From assembly GCA_031772625.1 (NCBI GenBank), contig CM062808.1:475537655-475601654 (forward strand): a DNA stretch of 64,000 nt, written 5' to 3'. The notes beneath the pieces are model-generated. The model worked only from the letters and a program-made list of their open reading frames with translations. It made no database searches and was not told the origin of the DNA. Origin of the DNA: Pinus tabuliformis (lineage: Eukaryota > Streptophyta > Pinopsida > Pinales > Pinaceae). The position numbers were made by a program, and so were the translations under genes. Within the stretch, counting starts at the first letter, position 1, and the number at the start of each line of letters is the position of its first letter. This document shows positions 55,451 to 64,000 of this stretch, one piece after another.

Positions 55451-56697
55451 AAAATATTCTTTTGGAATTTCACACCTCTCCCTTAGGAATGCACTCAGGA
55501 TTTTTAAAAACTTATGATAATGTTAAGAAGGATTTTTTTTGGGAAGGCCTTAAATATGATGTTCAAAAGTTTGTGGTAGAGTGTTTGGTTTGCCAACAAA
55601 ATAAATTTGAGAAAATTAAGACCCTAGGTCTATTACAACGTTTAGCCATTCCAAGTCAACGTTGATAGGAGGTCTCAATGGATTTTATCATAGGTTTACC
55701 CAAGTCCGAAGGAAAGAGTGTCATCATGGTGGTAGTTGATAGACTTACCAAGTATGCACATTTTTGTGCATTATCTCATCCATTTAAAGCCAATACAATT
55801 GCTACTACATTTATGGAAATAATTCAAAAGCTACATGGAAACCCAAAGATTATTGTAAGTGACAAAGATCCCATTTTCACTGGAAATTTTTGGATGGAAT
55901 TATTTTCTTGTCTGGGTACTCAATTATCTCATAACTCATCCTATCATCCTCAATCTAATGGACAAATGGAGATAGTGAACAAATGTTTGGAAGGATATCT
56001 TCATTGCTTTGTATCTGATAAACAAACACAATGGGTCAAGTGGTTACCTCTGGTTGAATGGTGGTATAACACTTCCTTCCATACTGCAGCAAAAATGACC
56101 CCATTTATGGAACTTTATGGATATCATCCACCATCCATGACATCATATTTAAGAGAAAATTCTAAGGTTCAAGCGGTGGAAGATCACATCGAGCATCAAC
56201 AACAAGTTCTCCAACTCTTAAAGGATAATCTCACTTTGGTGTAGAATCGAATGAAATAACAGGCAGATCAACATCGTAGCGAAATAAGTTTTGATGTAGG
56301 TGACTGGGTATTTTTAAGGCTACAACCATACAAACAGATTTCCCTCAAGCAATCTAAGAAGGATATTAAATTATCACCAAATTATTATGGTCCTTACAAG
56401 GTGTTGCAAAATATTGGTAATATGGCATACAAATTGGAGCTTCCTGCATCTTCCCAGGTGCACATCGTTTTCCATGTTTTATGCTTAAAGAAGGTTATAG
56501 GTGACAAGATCCCAGTTCAAACAATATTTTCATAACTTGACAAGGAAGGAAAAATCATTTTGGAACCTGAAGCAGTCACGGAAACAAGAACTCAACAGCT
56601 ACAAAATCTGTCAATTTTAGAGTATCTCATCAAGTGGAAGAACTTACCCACTGAAGATTCTACATGGGAGGATGATAATTTTATACAAACGCATCCA
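55451..56697 (+). pseudogene. Gypsy G integrase with chromodomain
   Basis: Zinc region H-SPLGMHSGF...CLVCQQNK (55462-55620); core MDFIIGLPKSEGKSVIMVV with first Asp (55678), SDKDPIFTGNFW second Asp, NGQMEIVNKCLEGYLHCF with Glu; then GDWVFLRLQPYKQ and YYGPYKVLQNIGNMAYKLEL. The C-terminal chromodomain is readable as ILEYLIKWKNLPTEDSTWEDD (56617-56680). The D-D-E triad is intact. Stops at 56242-56244, 56257, 56533 and a stop before 55678 break it. Chromodomains steer chromovirus integration toward marked chromatin. Confidence 0.92.
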
Positions 56698-56730
56698 TAA
56701 CTACTCAAGCATTGAGGACAACACTTTTTT

Positions 56731-56743
56731 GAAGGAGAGGGGC
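56731..56743 (+). promoter_or_regulatory. Gypsy G polypurine tract
   Basis: TGAAGGAGAGGGG two bases before the 3' LTR, the expected primer for plus-strand synthesis. Confidence 0.75.
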
Positions 56744-56745
56744 AT

Positions 56746-56850
56746 ATTAGGTCCCTATACTACTACTGTAGCCCTTATTTTTATTAGTGCAACCCCCGTA
56801 TTGTATTGTTGTGCCCATGTAGTCCCCATATTGTTATTATTGTGCCCAAT
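56746..56850 (+). repeat. Gypsy G 3' LTR, first part
   Basis: Starts TATTAGGTCCC against TGTTAGGTCCC in the 5' LTR, so the terminal TG has become TA. Cut at 56850 by element H; continues at 61954-62175. Confidence 0.9.
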
Positions 56851-58089
56851 TGTTCCAGGATTTTTTTTCTTATAGATGCATCAAAATTACATATAATAGA
56901 GCACTTAAAAACCATGGAACATAAGCATATAAAATTAATATAAAAGAGACATAATCACACATGAGATCAAGACACAGAGATTTTATTACGAAGTTCATCC
57001 AATTTGGACTACATTTCCAAGCCCTGCTCAATAGTGGGGAGGCCCTCATTCATTAAATGACATGGAAAGAGAGAAGTACAAGCAGATTTTTACATAAACA
57101 TCCTTATACCTCCAATCTGGAAGATAGCTAGAAAATGGAGAGCTCAGCTCTAAAGATAGACAACACCACTGACTTCCTGGCGAAAAATTGTGTAGAATCT
57201 CCTATCCAAACAACCAATTCGGATAATCGGGCTTTCTACACCCCCTTGGAACCTCCCTGTTGCACAAGGCGAGGTCCCAGCCCACTATCGGGACGGGTTA
57301 CTGCTATGCGCAATATTCTATGTTAGTCTCCCCCCTCTCGCTGTGCGGATAGCCCAATTTATATGCTAGTGGTAGGATCCTTAACAATCTAGTCAGTTTA
57401 AACAAAATGACAAGTTTAGGCAGGCGAGTTGTTTCAAACAGAGATTCTCGGACCCTAAAATAGTCTACAGGTAACAACTTGATTAACCTGTTTAATCATA
57501 GAAAACCTCCATTGAACAACTCATACAGGCCGTTTTGCATAAAACATTAAACTGGCAGAATAACACAAGAATCGGAGCATTAATCCTTAATGACGACTTT
57601 ATTAATGACAGCCTTAGTCTATCGACGTTCCCCACAATTGGCAGATAGACCTAAACCCAAACAACAGGCACTCTGTCATATAACGGACCCGCCAGAAGTA
57701 TTAAACATGACATATATAAAATATCGCATCTGGAACCCTATTGCAAATCGCAATCGGCGAATGAACCCAACACCCATACATTAGGTTCTCTGCGAACCCA
57801 CCATTATTATTAAACATAATGCATAGAGAATCGAGTCTGGGATCCCACATCGCAAATCGCAATTGGCGCTTTCCATCAGTGTATCGACCCAAACCTTTGT
57901 GATAACATCGAACCCACCGGGGTTATGAAACATAGTGTATAAAATTTTGAGTCTGAAGCCCATCGCAAATCGCAACCAGAAGATCCTGGGGTGGTACTCC
58001 ATATGACTACTCTCGCTGCAATTTGCGATTATGATTTGATCGCATCACAACCTTGGCTCTATCGGGGACTGATTCTTTAACACTTTCCT
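56851..58089 (-). repeat. Element H 3' LTR (truncated) with internal repeats
   Basis: Matches 59121-61574 minus the MITE. From 57690 to 57990 it contains three diverged tandem units of about 110-120 bp sharing AAAC-ATA...TCTGG-CCC and CGCAAATCGCAA. About 370 bp present in the other LTR (61575-61948) are missing. Confidence 0.82.
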
Positions 58090-59107
58090 TCGGAGCCATA
58101 AGTGATAAGCCGACACCTGCATCTCCTATAAAACTGTAGTACAATATCTCACAATTACATGTTTAGCTATATGACCAAAAAAGAGCCAAGCATCCCATAC
58201 TTGCCACGACTTTATAACACATGCTCTATGGTCAAGTTTACATAAAAATGGAAACAATAATCTAGCTATCAATACAAGGCCCAACATCATTGTTTCTTCA
58301 ACAAGTGAGGGAAAACACATCATCGCTACAACACATGATTTACAGAAATCAGGCCAAACACTATCGTTGGTTCAACAAGTGATGGAAACACATCATCACT
58401 TTCACAGTTTAAAATGCAACATAAAATAAGGCCAAACATCATTGTTGCTGCAACAAGTGATGTAAAACACATCATCACTTTTACATTTTAAACATGCAAC
58501 ACATGATTTAAAAACAAGGTCATTACATTCTACCACACCTAGAAGAACCATCTCTCACTTATTAATGTGAATGGGTATCCTCCTTGTGGCACATTCGTTG
58601 ATCGAACAATTGTTTCACCTGGTTCATACACAGATGCTTTGTCCTTGCGACACTACTCTGGATGGAGCCTCCAACATGTGACTCTTTGGTGACCACCTCT
58701 GTCGTGATGAATACAATAATCCTTCTTCCTCCATACCTTCTTTACCTTCTTCTTGAAGTCTCTGGTTAATCTCCCCATTTGAGGAAGGTGATAAATAAGA
58801 TGCATAAGCACTGGAAGATGTGGATGGCGCATCTCTCTCCGATCTCTCTGTCTCCTCCTCTCTTCTCTTCTCATATGCCTTATACATGATGTCCACCATT
58901 TTGGACATTCGCAGGAAGGTCGTGCATTTCTTTATCACCCCCCATGGCTGCACATTCAGTCATTCATGCACGCAATTTCCTATCAGCAAAAGACGCTTCT
59001 CTTCCCAACTTGCTTCAACATATTCCATGTCTCCTCTTCTTAGCGCACATCCTTTGAACCTTGTTTATGGTTAACGTACTCATGCAATTCGCATCAACTA
59101 AGCCCTA
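58090..59107 (-). pseudogene. Element H interior: gag-like fragment and tandem repeat
   Basis: Minus-strand frames 58624-58953 and 58653-58874 overlap. One shows an Arg/Glu-rich start and DYCIHHDRGGHQRVTCWRLH, a Cys-His-His-Cys arrangement followed by LHPE as in some plant Gag proteins. At 58276-58500 three copies of an 80-90-base repeat share AACATCATTGTT, CAACAAGTGATG and AAACACATCATCAC. No protease, RT or integrase is seen. Confidence 0.6.
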
Positions 59108-59118
59108 CTCTAATACCA
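59108..59118 (-). promoter_or_regulatory. Element H primer-binding site
   Basis: Minus strand TGGTATTAGAG, two bases from the 5' LTR; initiator tRNA-Met type with one change. Confidence 0.75.
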
Positions 59119-59120
59119 CT

Positions 59121-61948
59121 TGATCCAGGATTTTTTTTCTTATAGATGCATCAGAATTACATATAATAGAGCACTTAAAAACCATGGAACATAAGCATAT
59201 AAAATGAAGATAAAAGAGACATAATCACACATGAGATCAAACACATAGATTTGATTACAGAGTTCATCCAATTTAGACTACATTTCTGGGCCCTGCTCAA
59301 TAGTGGGGAGGCCTTCATTCACTAAATGGCATGGAAAGAGATAAGTACAAGTAGATTTTTACATAAACATATTTATACCTCCAATATGGAAGATAAATGG
59401 CAAATGGAGAGCCCATCTCTAGAGACAAACAACACCACTGTCTTCCTGGCAAAAAATTGTGCAAAATTGCCTATTTGAACAATCAATTCGGATAATCGGG
59501 CTTTCTACACCCTCTGAGAACCTCCTTGCTGCTCAAGGTGAGGTCCCGGCCTACTGCCAGGATGGGTTACTACTGTGCACAATATTCTATGTTAGTATTT
59601 TCCCTCTCGCTGTGCAGATAGCGCAATTTATATGTTGGTGGTAGGATCCTTAACAATCTAGGTAGTTTAAACAAAATGACAAGTTTAGGCAGGCGGGCTG
59701 TTTCAAATAGAGATTCTCAGACCCTGAAATAGTCTACAGGTAACAACCTGTTTAATCATAGAAAACCTCCATCAAACAGCTCATATAAGTTCAAGGATAA
59801 TTTTAGGGGCGAATGTTCGCCCTTTGGCGAAATTAAGGGGTTTTAAATTTTTAGTGGGCGAATATTTTGTATCATAGTACATTTTTACAAATCACCTCAA
59901 ATAGCCCACCTTATTTTAAGGGAGAGGGTAAAAAAGGTAAATTTAGCCCTTGAAATTAGGGCTTACAACCTTCCATTCGCCCATTTCCAAGAATAGGTTT
60001 TATTTAAGTGAATCCATTCGCCCATTTTCAAGAATAGGTTTTATTTAAGTGAATCCTATGGGCCAAATACCATATTTATAAAAGAGGTATGGTAAATTAA
60101 TAAAAATATAAATAAATGAGAGGTATGGTAAATAAATAAAACATTTTTTTATATTTACTCCATAAGTCACCTTATATACATGTAAGGGTGTAAACAAATA
60201 AAAATATAAGTAAAGTGGAGGTATGGTAAATAAATAAAACGTCTTTTTATACTTACTCAAAAGGTATGGTAAATAAATAAAAATATAAATAAACTATACG
60301 TATCGTAAATAAATAAAACCTCTTTTTATATTTAGTCCATAACCCTCGTTCTATTTATGAAGGCTCAAGAAAGAGGTTATATTTAAGTGAATCCTATGGG
60401 CCAAATACCATATTTGTAAAAGAGGTATGGTAAATTAATAAAAATATAAATAAACGAGAGGTATGGTAAACAAATAAAACATTTTTTTATATTTACTCCA
60501 TAAGTCACCTTATATTTACGAACACTCAAAAAATAGGTTATATTTAGGTGAAACCTATAGCCAAAATACTATGGGACAAATACCATGGACTAGATTGTTA
60601 TTAATACCATGCAAAAAACCATTATTAACCCTAATATTAGAATTAATAAAAATAAAAATGGCACATGGTATTGACCCATGGTATTCACCAAAATGGCACA
60701 TGGTATTGACCCATGGTATTCACCTGGAATGTAGCCTATTTAAATGGGGGAATTAAACCAGCATGTAGCCTATGCTAAGATTCACTAGGACTTTACAAAG
60801 TTTTATTATTTAGTGAAAGACTCGCCAAGATCTTACAAGATTTTATAATTGAGTAAAATATTCGCCATCCCTCGTGAGGGATTCGCCAAAAAATTATATA
60901 TACATATTATATTATTGATAAAATCGCCTTCCATTTTTCCTATATACCATGGAGATTCGCCCATTTATTATATTTATAAATTTAGGGGGGGTTCTTAAAA
61001 TTTTCCCTGTACAAGTTGTTTCGCATCAAACAATAAACCCATGGAATAATACAAGAATCGACACATTAATTCTTAACTAGTGGCTTTATCAGTGATGACC
61101 TTAGTCTATCGACGTTCCCTGTAATCGACGGACAAACCCAAACACAAACAACAGGCACTTTGCAATATGGTGGACCTGTCGGAAGTATTAAACATGACAT
61201 ATACAATATCACATCCGGGAACACTGTCACAAATCTCAATTGGCGGATGAACCCAACACCCATACATTAGGCACCCTACAGACACGCCAGGATTATTAAA
61301 CATAATGCATAGAGTATCAGGTCTGGAAGCCCCCATCGCAAATTTAAATCGGTGCTTTCCATCAGCGGATTGGCCCAAACCTTTGTGATAATAGCAGACC
61401 CACCAAGGGTTATGAAACACAGTGTATAAAATATCGGGTCTGAAGCCCATCGCAATTGCAATCGACATATCCTGCAGTGTTACTCCATATGACTGCTCCC
61501 ACTACGATTTGCAATTGTGATTTGATCGCATCACAACCTTGGCTCTACCGGGGGCCGATTCTTTAACACTTGCCTTTTGCGATTTTGATATGCAATTATC
61601 GCATCGCAACTTGCCTAAGGCCAATTTTCCTTAAGCCGCTTCTTTCTCTTGCTGTGATTTTCAATATGCGGGACCAATGGCAACCTACCACTTGGCGCTT
61701 CCCCATTCACTGAGAATTTTGCCACATCATCCCCTCCTACCACCTAGACAAGTCACACATAAACTTTGACTTGCTCTAACTTCTTCATATGAACTCGGAT
61801 TTGAGTGTTGTTCGCACCATTGGAATCACTTTGATCTGATGCTAAGTTTATCTAGATCCTGCCACTTTGAGTTTTGAGCCTTCTTACCATGCCACTGGTA
61901 CTTTCTAAAGATCCACCTGGATCAATCCTCTAGGATCCTCCTGGATCA
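59121..61948 (-). repeat. Element H 5' LTR, interrupted by a MITE
   Basis: About 1600 bp after removing the MITE and one duplication copy. Perfect 10-base inverted ends. The inner part matches 56851-58089, including the tandem 110-120-bp units. Confidence 0.85.
59792..61009. mobile_element. hAT-like non-autonomous element (1218 bp)
   Basis: Ends CAAGGATAATTTTAGGGG and, inverted, CAGGGAAAATTTTAAG. The 8-bp flanks are TATAAGTT (59784-59791) and TACAAGTT (61010-61017), one change apart. Related to the 300-bp MITE at 19977-20276 by termini and by many GGCGAA/TTCGCC motifs near both ends. The middle (60040-60540) is a tandem duplication built on GAGGTATGGTAAAT-AATAAA units. No transposase frame. 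Confidence 0.8.
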
Positions 61949-61953
61949 CCCAT

Positions 61954-62175
61954 AGAAGCCCACTATTGTTATTATTGTTCCCTTGCAATAATATTGTTAT
62001 GTAGGCTCTAATTATAATTGTGGCCCCTTACACTCCTATATATAGAAATGAGATCTTTTCATTTGTATCATCCAAGTTCATTTGTGTAATGTAAAGGAGG
62101 TTTCCCCCTCGAAGAGGCTAATTTTGAAGTCGTTGATCTATTTCTTCTTCTGTTTTGTGAGTTGGTTGCATAACA
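61954..62175 (+). repeat. Gypsy G 3' LTR, second part
   Basis: Resumes with the AGAAGCCCACTATTG text of the LTR and ends TGCATAACA, followed by AAGGG. Confidence 0.92.
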
Positions 62176-62180
62176 AAGGG

Positions 62181-64000
62181 ACTTTTATTGCTTGGAGCAT
62201 TTGGAGAGCCTAGAAGGTTTCCTAGAATATTGTCTCTCAACTCTCTAGAGTTGGCCTTCTAGATTTTTAGATTTGATTGTGATTTTACTTCTGGTATATT
62301 TATTTTATATAGGAGTCACTTTGGAAGCCCCACTTTGTATGGACATCATTGTACCTAAAACCGTCTCATTGACCTACTTCAGTAGTCATTTTTTGGACAT
62401 TAATACATTTATCTTATATTTTCTTATTTTATCTTATCTACCAGTCTAACATATCCAAAAATTGTTTTACAACCAAACAAATATGCTCAATAGATACACT
62501 AATACAATCATCAATCATCCAAGTGAGGCTTAAAATATCAATTTAGGCATAGGCAGCAAAAGAAAATAAATTTCTATTGAATAATCAACCTTGAATAATA
62601 CTTTTGAAATATGATAACATAAACAACCAGGAAGAAGGTCAACACACCTATCTTTCAGCCACTCAACAACTAGCATTAGCCCGCTATAATAGTAAAATAT
62701 GATGCCCAACCAAGAAGGAATAAATCTGAAACAAAATGATGATGACCTTGGGTGCAAATCAGCCCTGAATATTTTTCTAGAATTAAGCTTCAAACCTGCA
62801 ATTTTATCTTCAACCCCAAATACAAGTGTCTACGCAATTTCTTCATAATGAATTATTTCCAATGGATAGGAGGCCTCCTTTTATAGGATTTCTTTACACT
62901 TATATGGAATAAAATATAAATGAATAATCTAGAATTTCCTAGATGTGGGAAGAAACCCTTCATTATGACCTTGAGATAATAAAACCATCCAGGTGTCACC
63001 CTTCTATATCGAATGCTCCACTAAAATATTTTTTTCCTTAACATTTGTGCCTTTCTAGAGGCTTCTCCATGCAAAACCCCTTAAAATAGGGTTGATTCAT
63101 CATAAATAACATTATAATAATTCCAAACATATGCATACAATTTTGTAAGAAACAAAAACAATATTAAACTACAAATGTATGTGAAAAATGGTTCCATTAG
63201 TACAACAAAGATTAATTAAATTAAGTACACACTTTAAGTTTGAACAAGAAAATAAAAATAGATATTAAAGGCTCGGATGCATTTAAATAGGTATTAGAAA
63301 ATGTTATAAAGTGTTACATGTTCTAGCTGTTACCATCCACCATGTTCAATAGCATCCTCTGCAAAAGCATCCAACATGCCAACCATTGAAGAGTGCATGA
63401 AGACTATCTCCAGAAATATACCTTTTGTATATTTGGCCTAAGATCCAAAAAAAGGAGGTGTACTATTTAGATTATTATCTGATGATACTCTAGCTTCCTC
63501 ACTAATATCTTCAAAGTATCCAACAATTGCATTAATCAAAGAAAAAATATAATAAACAATTCTTACATGTCAGTACTATTTAGGGTGGGGAATCGCAAGT
63601 TTGTTGAGAACATCATAACCAATGAAAGAGTTTTGCATGATAAATATTAGCAAGTATGAAAGCTATATAAATATGGAAGCTAAAACACACCCATGCAAAA
63701 ATAGGAAAAACATGAAACAACTATGAGAAGTGGCCCTAAATATAAGAGAACCAAAACGTACCAAAACAAGAATATAGACATAAAAATCAATATCTTTCAA
63801 AGTTATGCATCAGCTATAATTTCATATTTCCCAGGAAGAAACAAAACCCAAATAATAAGATCCATCCAAGTTATAAGGGTCACAAGTAGATCCAACTGTA
63901 AATTCCTTCCAATCATATAGGTAGGAAAACATTGTAAGACATGGATGGGTTACATGGCTTCTCACTAATCAAGAGCATGCAATAATATATTCCTGATATT
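62181..64000. other. Unassigned right flank
   Basis: AT-rich. An LTR-like stretch (TATATAGGAGTC near 62312 and TTAATACATTTATC near 62400) has no partner. Frames at 62530-62793 (minus) and 63723-63920 (plus) are short and show no domain. No further sucrose synthase or IQM exon, and no right CACTA end, was seen. Confidence 0.45.

Larger units (their letters stand above)
56851..61948 (-). mobile_element. Element H: non-autonomous LTR element with unequal LTRs
   Basis: Minus-strand element. The 5' LTR is 59121-61948 (with MITE inside) and the 3' LTR 56851-58089 (its U3 start deleted). The intact LTR has perfect 10-base ends TGATCCAGGA / TCCTGGATCA. The primer site TGGTATTAGAG follows the 5' LTR. 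Flanking pentamers CCAAT (56846-56850) and CCCAT (61949-61953) differ at one base. The interior is only about 1 kb and holds a gag-like scrap without protease or pol, so it resembles a TRIM/LARD-type derivative moved by another element. Confidence 0.87.
43972..62175 (+). mobile_element. Gypsy element G (chromovirus), carrying three insertions
   Basis: 5' LTR (43972-44304), initiator tRNA-Met primer site, gag, protease, RT, RNase H, integrase with chromodomain, purine tract and 3' LTR. A perfect AAGGG duplication flanks it (43967-43971 and 62176-62180). It is interrupted by a hairpin MITE at 47003, a LINE at 48175 and LTR element H at 56851. A chromodomain places it among plant chromoviruses. 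Stops, frame changes and a changed protease motif make it inactive. Confidence 0.93.

Noticed and set aside
57120..58110. tRNA-like or rRNA-like block suggested by GC-richer text near 57240-57320 and 59510-59590
   Set aside because: It is LTR sequence of element H repeated in both LTRs; no cloverleaf or rRNA motif seen.

Overview
The window is repeat-dominated plant nuclear DNA. The evidence is plant-type Copia and Gypsy LTR retrotransposons, an L1-type LINE whose ORF2 ends in an RNase H domain, and exon fragments of plant sucrose synthase and of an IQM-like calmodulin-binding protein. The density and depth of nesting fit a large seed-plant genome, possibly a gymnosperm, but the species cannot be fixed from sequence alone. 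I found no intact host gene, rRNA, tRNA or CRISPR array. Nearly everything is mobile DNA at different stages of decay.

Left half (554-33007): a nest of retrotransposons at least four deep. A Tork/TNT1-like Copia element on the minus strand (A, LTRs at 554-1007 and 32607-33007) was split by an Athila/Tat-type Gypsy element on the minus strand (B, 1659-30030). B's gag gene was split by a second Copia element of A's family on the plus strand (C, 13323-26409, near-matching 5-bp duplication). C's 5' LTR was split by a gag-protease-only, non-autonomous LTR element (D, 13636-21940, perfect duplication GGCAT). D also carries a 300-bp hAT-like MITE with a perfect 8-bp duplication. A later deletion with a 4-base microhomology at 30027-30030 removed the outer end of B's 5' LTR together with A's reverse-transcriptase core. 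B is unusual because the 3' half of a third ORF lies inside its very long LTR.

Middle (33008-43966): remnants. These are a Copia gag with leader and LTR (E), a 460-bp near-perfect hairpin element, the 3' LTR and pol of a further Copia (F), a CACTA terminus cutting F at 39881, an IQM-like exon, an LTR-like segment with a TATA box, and two tandem copies of one exon of a sucrose synthase gene that keep intron-side sequence.

Right half (43972-62175): a chromodomain-bearing Gypsy element (G, perfect AAGGG duplication) carrying three insertions. They are a hairpin MITE in its RT, a full-length 6.9-kb LINE with 14-16-bp duplications in its RNase H, and, in its 3' LTR, a non-autonomous LTR element (H) whose own 5' LTR carries a 1.2-kb relative of the hAT-like MITE seen in D. 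The last 1.8 kb shows nothing recognisable.

Functionally the genes belong to separate elements: gag, protease, RT, RNase H and integrase modules for LTR elements, and ORF1 plus endonuclease-RT-RNase H for the LINE. D and H lack a visible pol and must have been mobilised in trans. Most reading frames are broken by stops of the C-to-T kind (CAG to TAG, CAA to TAA, TGG to TGA), as expected for methylated, silenced repeats. The LINE (three stops in about 2060 codons) and D's gag-protease ORF (no stops) are the best preserved.
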